From NCBI GenBank assembly GCA_900552715.1, contig USAV01000012.1, positions 1 through 28,539 of the forward strand: a stretch of 28,539 bases of DNA. The letters run 5' to 3'. Positions 1 through 7,653 of the stretch are shown one piece after another. The notes beneath the pieces are model-generated. The model was not told the DNA's origin. It searched no databases and worked only from the letters and a program-made list of their open reading frames with translations. Position 1 is the first letter of the stretch; each line of letters begins with the position of its first letter. The DNA comes from an uncultured Veillonella sp. (lineage in GTDB: Bacteria > Bacillota > Negativicutes > Veillonellales > Veillonellaceae). The position numbers and the translations under genes were made by a program.

Positions 1-219
1 AAAATTATTACTCCAAAATATATATGTATAAAATATTTATATATCACAAATATTTATAGCAATAATCGTATTTTATAGATTAAGAAAAGCCTAAAAGCGC
101 TTATTTACAAGGGTTGAACAGATACGGATAAAATAAGTCATCAAATATATTAATAGATATAAATCGATTCATATATTAAGAAATTTAATATCTACAAATT
201 TGGTTATCTTTAAAAATAC
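1..219. other. AT-rich stretch without a recognised gene
   Basis: This stretch lies downstream of the amino acid transporter operon. It is very AT-rich, carries no open reading frame with a ribosome binding site, and I see no RNA gene or repeat in it. A gene that ends just outside the window cannot be excluded. Confidence 0.5.
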
Positions 220-221
220 AA

Positions 222-264
222 AAAAAAGGAAGCAAACTCTGAATTTCAGAACTTACTTCCTTTT
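222..264 (-). terminator. Intrinsic terminator of the amino acid ABC transporter operon
   Basis: Read on the minus strand, the arms AAAAGGAAG and CTTCCTTTT enclose an inner self-complementary segment (TCTGAAATTCAGA) and are followed by a run of eight T. It lies 17 nt after the stop of the ATPase gene, so it ends the three-gene operon. Confidence 0.85.
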
Positions 265-280
265 ATGTTAGAAAATATTA

Positions 281-1000
281 TTATAAAATTTTCGACAAGA
301 ACAATTTTGTTCGCTCATTTGTTGGAGCATCAAATACCTTTTCAGGAGTATCATCTTCTAAGATTAATCCACCATCAACGAATAATACGCGGTCAGCTAC
401 TTCTTTAGCAAAGCCCATTTCATGAGTAACAATAACCATCGTCATCCCTTCTTCTGCGAGAGACTTCATTACATCTAGAACCTCACGAACCATTTCTGGA
501 TCGAGTGCAGATGTAGGTTCATCAAATAGCATAACTTTTGGTTTCATCGCTAGGGCACGGGCAATAGCAACACGTTGCTTTTGACCACCAGATAAGGAAT
601 CAGGATATGCATTAGCTTTATCTCCTAACCCAACGCGATCAAGTAAAGCTTGTCCGATTTTCTTAGCTTCATCACTAGAAGTTTTACGAACCTTAGTTTG
701 AGCTAATGTTAAATTTTCCATTACAGTCATATGTGGGAAAAGATTAAAGTTTTGGAATACCATCCCTACTTCAGCACGAACTTCATTGAGTTTAGACTTA
801 TCAGAAAGATCCATACCATCTACAATTACCTTACCAGATGTAGGCTCTTCTAAGTAGTTCATAGTACGCAATACTGTACTTTTACCAGAACCAGATGGAC
901 CAATTATAACGACAACTTGACCTTTTTCTATATGTAAATCAATGCCCTTTAATACTTCATTTTTACCAAAGGATTTATGTACATTTTCTAATTTAATCAT
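281..1000 (-). CDS. glnQ: Polar amino acid ABC transporter, ATP-binding protein
   Basis: ATPase subunit of a polar amino acid importer (GlnQ/HisP/ArtM group), acting at the cytoplasmic face of the membrane with the permease encoded upstream. The 239 residues are the full family length. Visible motifs are Walker [10 protein letters not shown] near residue 34, a Q-loop ([16 protein letters not shown]), the signature [16 protein letters not shown], Walker [15 protein letters not shown] and the switch histidine in VTHEMGFA. The start ATG overlaps the permease stop by 4 nt (ATGA), which indicates translational coupling. Substrate (Gln, Glu, Arg, His or cystine) cannot be decided from the ATPase, so the symbol is by family only. 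Confidence 0.9.
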   Translation of the reverse strand: MIKLENVHKSFGKNEVLKGIDLHIEKGQVVVIIGPSGSGKSTVLRTMNYLEEPTSGKVIVDGMDLSDKSKLNEVRAEVGMVFQNFNLFPHMTVMENLTLAQTKVRKTSSDEAKKIGQALLDRVGLGDKANAYPDSLSGGQKQRVAIARALAMKPKVMLFDEPTSALDPEMVREVLDVMKSLAEEGMTMVIVTHEMGFAKEVADRVLFVDGGLILEDDTPEKVFDAPTNERTKLFLSKIL

Positions 1001-1653
1001 TTAATGCTATATTTCCTTTCAAGGTAACCAACTAATTGTGAAATTGTTACTGTCATAATAAGGTAAATAACAGCAACTGTACCCCAGATTTCAAAGGATG
1101 CATACGTTTTAGCAATGATTAATTGACCACGACGTGTCAATTCTTCGAAACCAATTACAGAAACCAATGAGGAGTCTTTCAACATAGCAATAAATTCATT
1201 ACCCAATGGTGGGATAATTGCTTTGAAAGCTTGAGGCATGATGATATAACGCATAGTTTGACCCCAAGTTAAACCAAGAGATCGACCTGCTTCCATTTGA
1301 CCTTTATCGATAGACTGGATACCAGCACGGAAGATCTCAGACACATATGCACCAGAGTTAATACTACATGCGGTAACAGCCGCAATAAATGGATCAATAC
1401 GTTGTCCTGTAATCATTGGCAAAGCAAAATAAATCAAGAAGATTTGTACCAATAACGGTGTACCACGAATGATATCTACATAACATTTTGCTAATAATCT
1501 AACTACAGTAAATTTAGATAAATTTGCTAAGGCTACTAATAAACCGATAAAGAAACCACAGCCAACAGACATAGCTGTAATTTCTACGGTTACAAGTGCA
1601 CCTTGTAATAAGAGCGGTAAATTATCCGCAATTAACCCCCAATTAAAACTCAT
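997..1653 (-). CDS. glnP: Polar amino acid ABC transporter, permease
   Basis: Inner-membrane permease of the HisM/GlnP type, 218 residues. Several hydrophobic spans are visible, starting at [18 protein letters not shown]. The EAA loop typical of importers is present ([34 protein letters not shown]) and contacts the ATPase. It presumably works as a homodimer, because only one permease gene is present. It lies between the lipoprotein gene (11-nt gap) and the ATPase gene (4-nt overlap). The exact amino acid transported is not decided. Confidence 0.9.
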   Translation of the reverse strand: MSFNWGLIADNLPLLLQGALVTVEITAMSVGCGFFIGLLVALANLSKFTVVRLLAKCYVDIIRGTPLLVQIFLIYFALPMITGQRIDPFIAAVTACSINSGAYVSEIFRAGIQSIDKGQMEAGRSLGLTWGQTMRYIIMPQAFKAIIPPLGNEFIAMLKDSSLVSVIGFEELTRRGQLIIAKTYASFEIWGTVAVIYLIMTVTISQLVGYLERKYSIK

Positions 1654-1664
1654 GATCTCTCCTA

Positions 1665-2471
1665 TTATTTAAATTCTACCACTACTGGCATATCAGCAGG
1701 TGCATCTACATTAAACCATTTTTTATATAATGTATTAAATTCACCATCAGCCTTCATATCTGCAATTGCTTTATTGATTTGTTCTTGTAAATCTTTATTA
1801 TCTTTATTAATTGCTAAGCCCAAATATTCTTTTGTATTTGGATATGCCATAAATTTAATATGTTGATCTGGATGTTTAGTACTGTAATATTGAGCCACTG
1901 GCAAATCAATAACAGTTGCATCAGCACCACCATTTTGTAATTCTAACAAAGCTTCATTACTATGGTCAAACTCTTTTACAGTAGTACCTTCGATTTTATG
2001 GGCTAAATCTGCACCAGTAGTACCTAGTTGAGCAGCAATTTTCTTGCCTTTAAGATCGTCAAGAGATGTGATATTTGCGCCATCTTTATATACTACAGCA
2101 AGGGCATTTTCATAATATGGAGAAGAGAATAATACCTTTTCACTTCTAGCTTTGGTAATCGTCATACCAGATGCAGCTACATCAATATCATGTGTATTTA
2201 AAGCTGGAATCAAAGCATCAAAAGCAACATTCTTAAGCTCTACATCTTTATTGATACGTTTACCAATGGCACGAATTAAATCAATATCAAAGCCTGTGTA
2301 GTCTTGAGTTTTTTCATCTTTAAATTCAAATGGTACAAATGTGGCATTAGTACCAACAATGAGTTTATTAGAAGTTGTTTGTGTAGAAGATCCACAACCG
2401 CCAATTACAGTACCGGCCATTACTAACATACAACCACCAATGATTAATTTTTTTAACTTGCTATTTAACAT
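1665..2471 (-). CDS. glnH: Amino acid ABC transporter substrate-binding lipoprotein
   Basis: Periplasmic binding protein (SBP family 3) that delivers an amino acid to the permease. The 268-residue product starts with a lysine-rich n-region and a hydrophobic core ending in a lipobox (VIGGC, Cys near residue 26), so it should be lipid-anchored after signal peptidase II cleavage. The mature part begins LIVGTNATFVPFEF, then DYTGFDIDLIRAIGKR and ALIPALNTHDIDVAASGMTI, all typical of glutamine/arginine/cystine binders. First gene of the operon with its own promoter upstream. Substrate is not resolved; the symbol is a family label. Confidence 0.88.
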   Translation of the reverse strand: MLNSKLKKLIIGGCMLVMAGTVIGGCGSSTQTTSNKLIVGTNATFVPFEFKDEKTQDYTGFDIDLIRAIGKRINKDVELKNVAFDALIPALNTHDIDVAASGMTITKARSEKVLFSSPYYENALAVVYKDGANITSLDDLKGKKIAAQLGTTGADLAHKIEGTTVKEFDHSNEALLELQNGGADATVIDLPVAQYYSTKHPDQHIKFMAYPNTKEYLGLAINKDNKDLQEQINKAIADMKADGEFNTLYKKWFNVDAPADMPVVVEFK

Positions 2472-2513
2472 CGAATCATCCTCATTTACTAAACTAACTA
2501 TTTTTATTCCACT

Positions 2514-2541
2514 AGTATACCACTTAGTATAATTATGTCAA
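2514..2541 (-). promoter_or_regulatory. Promoter of the amino acid ABC transporter operon
   Basis: On the minus strand TTGACA (2536-2541) is followed after 16 nt by TATACT (2514-2519), close to the sigma-70/sigma-A consensus. It lies about 40 nt upstream of the lipoprotein start. Its presence argues that the RNA at 2690-2927 is not the leader of this operon. Confidence 0.7.
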
Positions 2542-2689
2542 TAATTTTGTATAGAATCATCCTAAATATCAATTAATCACTATATTTATATTTTATTTTT
2601 ATACACTGATTGTATATTTATAACAATAATGTATAAAAACTTTCCCATAAGAATCGGTATTTTCACCATTTTTAAATATACAGATGTAT

Positions 2690-2725
2690 AAAAAGAAAAA
2701 AGCACATGAGAAAAGCCTCATGTGC
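2690..2725 (-). terminator. Intrinsic terminator of the noncoding RNA
   Basis: Minus-strand hairpin GCACATGAG / CTCATGTGC (plus-strand arms 2702-2710 and 2717-2725) with a 6-nt loop, followed by TTTTTTCTTTTT. A textbook rho-independent terminator. Confidence 0.9.
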
Positions 2726-2927
2726 CCGTATACGGCTGACCTGGTCTTTGCCCCCACACTCGCCTGCTGGAAGGTTCGCTCATAAGTCCGAGACTCCCCA
2801 CTACTACCCCTCTCGGTTTTACCGGCAGGACTTACACCTAAGCCGCACCATGCTCACAACCTCTTGGGTTGCTTATGTGGATCGTTTCGCCTGCGACTGG
2901 CATCGACTTTCAACCACAGACCCGTAT
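2690..2927 (-). ncRNA. Stand-alone structured noncoding RNA, class uncertain (6S-like?)
   Basis: A GC-rich island of about 200 nt sits between flanks that are extremely AT-rich. It has a near-consensus promoter directly upstream and an intrinsic terminator at its 3' end, so a transcript of about 230 nt is expected. Pairings I can see: the 5' end TATACGG with CCGTATA just before the terminator (closing stem), TAAGT with ACTTA and CCGAGA with TCTCGG (internal hairpin, plus-strand arms 2788-2793 and 2811-2816), CATAAG with CTTATG, and CAACC with GGTTG. The sequence GCAGGCGA occurs twice (plus-strand 2760-2767 and 2887-2894) and both copies can pair with CCTGCC at 2824-2829. I see no SRP, tmRNA, RNase P, T-box or cobalamin signature. 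Size, isolation and a rod-like closing stem suit 6S RNA, but I cannot confirm that. Confidence 0.75.
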
Positions 2928-2933
2928 AGACGT

Positions 2934-2962
2934 ATTATAAAGAATAACAGTATACATGTCTA
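2934..2962 (-). promoter_or_regulatory. Strong promoter of the noncoding RNA
   Basis: TAGACA (2957-2962) and TATAAT (2934-2939) on the minus strand are separated by exactly 17 nt. The start site should fall near 2927, which places the closing stem of the RNA at its very 5' end. Confidence 0.85.
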
Positions 2963-3376
2963 GATTTATAATTATATATACATTCTTAAAATTAATAAGA
3001 CGTACCTATTAAATTATATTTCCGAACATAGCATCGTTCAGTTCTCATTGAAATGAGAATAAATTTTGCAACCCCTTTTTTGGTATGTATAGAAAATTGT
3101 CATAGAAAACCTAAAATATTCTTCATATTATTTTAATATTTATAAAATTAGTTTTTCTAGGTACTATATTTAGTACATTCCTAAAATGTCAATTATTTTT
3201 AGTATGCCAAATATGAATACAACATGTATAATAGAACATACGTATCATACACAAAATATTATTTATGGTGTATAATTTGTATACTATTAAATAAGAACGG
3301 CCTAAAGTTGTACGATATGAACATAAGTACGAGGGGTTGTACCATATGTTCTACATGTTAGTTAAAGGGGTTTATT
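2963..3376. other. Intergenic region with an 18-bp palindrome and candidate promoters
   Basis: There is no convincing gene here. It holds a perfect palindrome TTCTCATT-GA-AATGAGAA (3042-3059), a minus-strand promoter-like pair TTGACA (3187-3192) and TATAGT (3163-3168) with an 18-nt spacer and no obvious gene to drive, and a plus-strand TATAAT (3271-3276) that may serve the HD-GYP gene. The only minus-strand reading frames are about 20 codons long and lack a ribosome binding site. Confidence 0.5.
3319..3351 (+). promoter_or_regulatory. Hairpin in the 5' leader of the HD-GYP gene
   Basis: GAACATA-a-GTAC (3319-3330) can pair with GTAC-ca-TATGTTC (3339-3351) around an 8-nt G-rich loop. It ends 25 nt before the start codon and 12 nt before the ribosome binding site. 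It does not match the GEMM c-di-GMP riboswitch, and could equally be a DNA operator. Confidence 0.4.
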
Positions 3377-3979
3377 ATGTTTATGTTATCATTAATGCAA
3401 CCATCTGGGTTGTACGAACTGGAGAAGGACAGTTTAGAAGCCATTAGCGCTCAGCTCTTGCAGATGATACAAATGAAAAGCTATCATCTGTACACTCATT
3501 CTATCCAAGTTTCAAACTATGCAGTTAGTATTGCTGCTAAAATGGGTTTACCGTTAAATGAAATTGAACAAATTCGCCATGCAGCATTACTTCATGACGT
3601 AGGACTATTAATGGTACCTAATGCATTAATCCAAAAATCTCCATATCTTAATAAACAAGAAATGTCCAAGTATAAGCAACATGCTGCAAGTGGTGCGAAT
3701 ATGATCGAAAACTACCCTTGCTGCCAACAAATCTTGCCTTATATTCGTTACCATCATGAAAAATGGGATGGCTCTGGTTACCCTAAACATTTGCGTGGTG
3801 CTAATATCCCATTAGGAGCTAGAATCATTGCTGTTGCAGATTATTATGATACAACAGTTAATCCTTCTACAGAATTTTGGGCAAAAACAAAAGCTAAAGC
3901 TAAAGAAGAACTCTTTAGTGCATCCGGCTCTCTCTTTGATCCAGATGTGGTAAAAGCATTTATCGATGTGCTAGGCTAA
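3377..3979 (+). CDS. Small HD-GYP domain protein (putative cyclic dinucleotide phosphodiesterase)
   Basis: A 200-residue protein made almost entirely of one HD-GYP domain, with no receiver or membrane part. Visible motifs: HSIQVSNYA (first metal His, near residue 41), HAALLHDVGLLMVPNALI (HD plus the downstream VP), KQHAASGANMI, RYHHEKWDGSGYP (HHExxDGxGYP, the family hallmark) and GARIIAVADYYD. All metal-ligand motifs look intact, so hydrolysis of c-di-GMP or a related cyclic dinucleotide is likely, in the cytoplasm. A GGGG ribosome binding site lies 6 nt before the ATG. It is monocistronic, with its own terminator. The C-terminal part after AVADYYD is shorter and more divergent than in canonical HD-GYP proteins. 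The substrate is inference. Confidence 0.85.
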   Translation: MFMLSLMQPSGLYELEKDSLEAISAQLLQMIQMKSYHLYTHSIQVSNYAVSIAAKMGLPLNEIEQIRHAALLHDVGLLMVPNALIQKSPYLNKQEMSKYKQHAASGANMIENYPCCQQILPYIRYHHEKWDGSGYPKHLRGANIPLGARIIAVADYYDTTVNPSTEFWAKTKAKAKEELFSASGSLFDPDVVKAFIDVLG

Positions 3980-3989
3980 TATAATGATT

Positions 3990-4020
3990 AAGCGTTCACC
4001 ATTCGGTGAACGCTTTTTTT
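3990..4020 (+). terminator. Intrinsic terminator after the HD-GYP gene
   Basis: AAGCGTTCACC and GGTGAACGCTT form an 11-bp stem with a short loop followed by seven or more T on the plus strand. The convergent comF gene ends just to the right at 4028. On the minus strand the same hairpin lacks a good T run, so it may terminate the long operon only weakly. Confidence 0.9.
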
Positions 4021-4027
4021 GTAATAA

Positions 4028-4723
4028 TTAAAAGCTACCGCTAGCTAGTGTTAAAGCATCGAGTCTACTAGGATTATATGACCTAAGAACCTTAGCTACA
4101 GCTTCGATTGTTGCTCCTGTAGTATAAATATCATCTACAATTAAAATACGCTTTGTGGAAAATTCAATATCTTTATACTCTGCTTTGATCACAAAAGCAT
4201 TCTCTATATTTTGATGTCGTTCTTTATGTGTTAAGGACCACATATCATTAGAGGTATCAAACTTATATATACAATCTAACCATACAAAATATCCCTTATC
4301 TATTTTCTCTAATGAGTATGCCCATTTTTTAAAGAATAAATCGACCTGATTATACCCCCTCTTTTTCTTCTTCATCTCACTAGACGGTACAGGAACTATA
4401 TAATCATATATAGTCTTACAATTCCCCTTTATAATATTAGGTTCATCGTAATTCATGTAAAAGTTGTACGATGCTAAAAAAGGAGCAGCCCCCTTGGACT
4501 GCTCCTTTTTTTCATTAAATTTTACATCGTATATCATAGACTTTAGTCCACCACGATAATCCGCCAGCACACAGACATCATCTACATAATGCAAAAATTT
4601 ATTTGGCACATGACGAATATGTAATAGATCTTTAAAACAAGTTTCACACCAATCTCCTTGTGTTGCTACAGAGGCGCCACAGTGAGGACATACAGGTGGA
4701 AATAGGAAATCCCAAAGACTCAT
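4028..4723 (-). CDS. comF: ComF family phosphoribosyltransferase-like protein
   Basis: The 231-residue protein has an N-terminal zinc-ribbon-like Cys set (CPHCG and CETCF, residues 12-33) and a C-terminal PRTase fold with the PRPP-binding motif RILIVDDIYTTGATIEAVAKVL near residue 188. IVPVPSSEMKKKKRGYNQVDLF is the other ComF hallmark (VPxxxxRxRxRGFNQ). ComFC/GntX proteins support DNA uptake during natural transformation; the substrate of the PRTase fold is not known. Its ATG overlaps the recD2 stop by 1 nt (TAATG), so the two are translationally coupled. Here it pairs with a RecD2 helicase and not with comFA. The SMLTHKER region is somewhat divergent. Confidence 0.88.
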   Translation of the reverse strand: MSLWDFLFPPVCPHCGASVATQGDWCETCFKDLLHIRHVPNKFLHYVDDVCVLADYRGGLKSMIYDVKFNEKKEQSKGAAPFLASYNFYMNYDEPNIIKGNCKTIYDYIVPVPSSEMKKKKRGYNQVDLFFKKWAYSLEKIDKGYFVWLDCIYKFDTSNDMWSLTHKERHQNIENAFVIKAEYKDIEFSTKRILIVDDIYTTGATIEAVAKVLRSYNPSRLDALTLASGSF

Positions 4724-6876
4724 TACGAATCACATCTCCCTTGTAGTCTTTCTTTAAACAATGTATATCGTTCATCTGCATTTACAGTACGTACAGCACG
4801 TTCTATAGCGCTTGTAGTACCCACAATTATAACCTTCCGTTTTGCTCTTGTAACAGCTGTATATAACAAATTACGCTGCAACATACCACCATAACGTGGT
4901 ACAAATGGAATGATAACTACACCATACTCGCTACCTTGGCTCTTATGAACTGTAATAGCATAAGCAGGCATAATCATATGAGCTTCATCAATAGGTAGAC
5001 GAACCTCTTTATGGATAAATCGGATACAAATATCGCTTCGTGTAATGGCGTAAATTACACCAATTTCACCATTAAAGACCTCTAACTCATAGTCGTTGAG
5101 AATTTGAATAACCTTATCACCGACCCGATAAGTAATGCCATTTACACGGGCTTCACCTTTTAAGCTATCCGGTGGATTAACAGCTTGTTGTACATATTGA
5201 GATATCAAAGTACTACCTGCTTCACCACGACGCATAGGAGAAATAATTTGAATGTCTAATTCATCGTCTACATGCTCTTGTTCTCGTTTATACACATCGA
5301 TGATAGCTTTCATCATCATGTCATAAGACTTAACAGGAATAAAAGAAAACTCTTCACTTACACTGTCCAGATTCGGCATTTCACCACGGTTAATATCATA
5401 GGCGCTTTCAACAATAGTATTACCAGAGCTTTGACGATAAATCTGGTTGAGTCGTGTATAAGGAACACAATCACTATCGAGTAAATCTTTTAATACAAAA
5501 CCTGCTCCAATAGGTGGTAGTTGATCTACGTCACCAACGATAATGACATGGGCTTCCTTTGGAATGGCCGCCATTAATGAATAGAATAACCGTACATTGA
5601 GCATTGATGCTTCATCAATGATAATAACATCTATATCTAATGGATCATCTTCATTCTTAGTAAAGTCGTAGGAGTCACTGCCTTGAACAGGTACTAGCAA
5701 TCTATGAATTGTAGTAGCCTCAAATTCTGTTGCCTCTGTAAGTCGTTTAGCAGCACGTCCCGTAGGAGCGCAAAGAATAATACGCCCTAGTCCACCAAGT
5801 TGGAAGCCTTTTACTAAAGCCTTAATAATCGTCGTTTTACCAGTACCAGGACCACCAGTTATAAGGGAAAACTTTTCAAAGAAGGATAGCTGTATAGCCT
5901 CTTTTTGAGCCTCCCCAAATGTAATATGGTTATCAGCTTCAAACTTTTCTATAAAACTAGGAATATCTAGAGAAATTGGATCAGCCTCTAATAAGAAATC
6001 TTTTGTATAATGAACGCTCTCTACTTCAGACACATACATTTCTGGAGGGTAAATATATAGGATATCTTCATAATATGTACTATATAAAGCACCTTGCTCC
6101 AAGAGGCTTTCAATAAAGTTAGCAATATCATCTACATCAGTTTGTAATAAATCGTCTAAACGACCGATAAGTTGATCTACAGGCAAACATGTATGCCCTT
6201 GATTATCCAAACTGCGCAGAATCCATTCCAAACCCGCTTCTAAACGACGCGTATCACTACCTGTAATCCCCAAGTGTTCTGCAAGCGTATCAGCGGTGCC
6301 AAAAAGCATATCTGGAGCCACACGTAACAAGGTATAAGGATTATCCTCGATAACAGCAACAGACTGAACACCATAATAGGTGTATACGATACGACTCCAT
6401 TTAGAAGAAATATGATGGCTTTCAAAAAAGTGATTTAAATCAGATAAAATACCTTCACCAAGTAAGGTATTAAATAATTCGTCCTTAACACTTTTACGAA
6501 GTCCAGGAACATCTTTAATCTCTTCGGGACGTTCCTCCCGTAAAATTTCTAAAATACGGATACCAAAATACTCGAGAACCTTTTCTACAGACTTTTCACC
6601 AAAACCTTTAATACCTAAATTCAATAAATACGTTTTGGCAGCTCCCATGTTATCAGGTTTTAATTTTTCTACACTAGTAGCATCAAATTGACGACCGTAT
6701 TTTTCATGCTCTACATAACGGCCTCGAACTTCGATATCTTCTCCTTCTTTAGGAGATTCAAATTTACCAGTACAAGTAATGTATTCCTCATTATAATCCT
6801 TAAGGACAAACACGCAATACGTACGTTGTGTATTCTCATATATAGTTCGGTATACAAATCCTCGTATGGCGTCCAT
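4723..6876 (-). CDS. recD2: ATP-dependent RecD2-like DNA helicase
   Basis: SF1B 5'-to-3' DNA helicase of 717 residues, the usual RecD2 length. In order: an N-terminal OB-like segment, helix-hairpin-helix segments (GIKGFGEKSVEKVLEYFG near residue 88), Walker A GGPGTGKTT near residue 342, Walker B VIIIDEASML, motif III GDVDQLPPIGAG, then the C-terminal motifs HKSQGSEYGVVIIP and LLYTAVTRAKR. No RecB or RecC is seen. RecD2 proteins act in DNA repair and replication-fork processing. The start overlaps the stop of the shikimate kinase fusion by 1 nt, so it belongs to the same long transcription unit, and comF follows with a 1-nt overlap. Confidence 0.93.
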   Translation of the reverse strand: MDAIRGFVYRTIYENTQRTYCVFVLKDYNEEYITCTGKFESPKEGEDIEVRGRYVEHEKYGRQFDATSVEKLKPDNMGAAKTYLLNLGIKGFGEKSVEKVLEYFGIRILEILREERPEEIKDVPGLRKSVKDELFNTLLGEGILSDLNHFFESHHISSKWSRIVYTYYGVQSVAVIEDNPYTLLRVAPDMLFGTADTLAEHLGITGSDTRRLEAGLEWILRSLDNQGHTCLPVDQLIGRLDDLLQTDVDDIANFIESLLEQGALYSTYYEDILYIYPPEMYVSEVESVHYTKDFLLEADPISLDIPSFIEKFEADNHITFGEAQKEAIQLSFFEKFSLITGGPGTGKTTIIKALVKGFQLGGLGRIILCAPTGRAAKRLTEATEFEATTIHRLLVPVQGSDSYDFTKNEDDPLDIDVIIIDEASMLNVRLFYSLMAAIPKEAHVIIVGDVDQLPPIGAGFVLKDLLDSDCVPYTRLNQIYRQSSGNTIVESAYDINRGEMPNLDSVSEEFSFIPVKSYDMMMKAIIDVYKREQEHVDDELDIQIISPMRRGEAGSTLISQYVQQAVNPPDSLKGEARVNGITYRVGDKVIQILNDYELEVFNGEIGVIYAITRSDICIRFIHKEVRLPIDEAHMIMPAYAITVHKSQGSEYGVVIIPFVPRYGGMLQRNLLYTAVTRAKRKVIIVGTTSAIERAVRTVNADERYTLFKERLQGRCDS

Positions 6877-7640
6877 TATTTCTCCGTATTAGGCAAAGCT
6901 TCAATAATTTCTTGTACCGCATCGGTAATGCTACCTTCATTACCAATTTTGATATGTGCCACTTCTTCGTATAAAGGGTATCGTTCTTCATATACATTGA
7001 AGATATATTCAATACTTTCTTTTACAAGTGGACGAATTTCAAGATCCAAATCATCTAAGATATGATTCACATCACGATTAACAAATACAACAAGACCATT
7101 ATTGCGCATTAGCTTAACTGTTTTATCATAAGTAACAGTACCACCACCGGTAGCAATAACAGATGGTTTATTATGAATTAATTCCTTAATCGTGTTATAT
7201 TCATATTCACTAAAAGCATCTTTACCGTCATAAATAAAGATTTTTTGAACAGATTTCCCAACCTTATCTTGAATCGTTTGATCTAGGTCGTAAAAGTCTC
7301 TGCCTAATTCTTTAGCTAGCATTTTGCCAACTGTTGTCTTACCCGCGCCTGGCATGCCGATGAGGAAAATATGCTTATGCATATGCTCTTTTAAAAACTC
7401 ATTGCTCATAGACACAACAGTTTTTATATAATTTTCAATATAAGGTGCTAATGTTTTATCTTTGCAATTTTCAGTATGCAACGCAATAATACTTTCATCA
7501 CGTTCTTCATCAATGAGTGGTAAATGATGTTCATCCTTATATTTACCAATCTCTTTAATCAATGTGAGACGTTTTTCAAACTCTGTAACAAGTACGGAGT
7601 CGATACTATCTATTTGTTTGCGAGCTTCTTTAATATCCAT
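6876..7640 (-). CDS. Chorismate mutase-shikimate kinase fusion protein
   Basis: Residues 1-85 resemble an AroQ-type chorismate mutase (ARKQIDSIDSVLVTEFEKR, K near 34, DEERDES) and residues 90-254 an AroK/AroL shikimate kinase. Kinase motifs: Walker A GMPGAGKTT (95-103), FYDLD with the shikimate Asp at 120, TGGGT (164-168), IRPLV and ERYPLYEE with the C-terminal Arg at 220. Two oddities: the mutase position usually held by Gln (SxxxQ) is Glu 81, as in yeast chorismate mutase, and the shikimate-binding Arg in the FRxxE motif is replaced (AFSEYE, Ser 144). The first reaction is chorismate to prephenate, the second shikimate to shikimate-3-phosphate. The loss of that Arg means kinase activity needs caution. 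It sits 13 nt downstream of ribF in the long operon. Confidence 0.85.
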   Translation of the reverse strand: MDIKEARKQIDSIDSVLVTEFEKRLTLIKEIGKYKDEHHLPLIDEERDESIIALHTENCKDKTLAPYIENYIKTVVSMSNEFLKEHMHKHIFLIGMPGAGKTTVGKMLAKELGRDFYDLDQTIQDKVGKSVQKIFIYDGKDAFSEYEYNTIKELIHNKPSVIATGGGTVTYDKTVKLMRNNGLVVFVNRDVNHILDDLDLEIRPLVKESIEYIFNVYEERYPLYEEVAHIKIGNEGSITDAVQEIIEALPNTEK

Positions 7641-7653
7641 GAGAACCCCCTTA

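Noticed and set aside
2472..2927. The structured RNA as a riboswitch leader of the amino acid transporter
   Set aside because: The RNA ends at a strong terminator more than 200 nt before the gene, and the operon has its own promoter at 2514-2541.
2706..2963. 85-codon plus-strand open frame
   Set aside because: It lies entirely over the antisense of the structured RNA and its promoter, has no ribosome binding site and an odd Cys/His/Arg composition. The RNA explains the sequence.
3990..4020. Terminator of the long minus-strand operon
   Set aside because: The T run is only on the plus strand side; on the minus strand the hairpin is followed by TTAATCATT, so efficient termination there is not supported.
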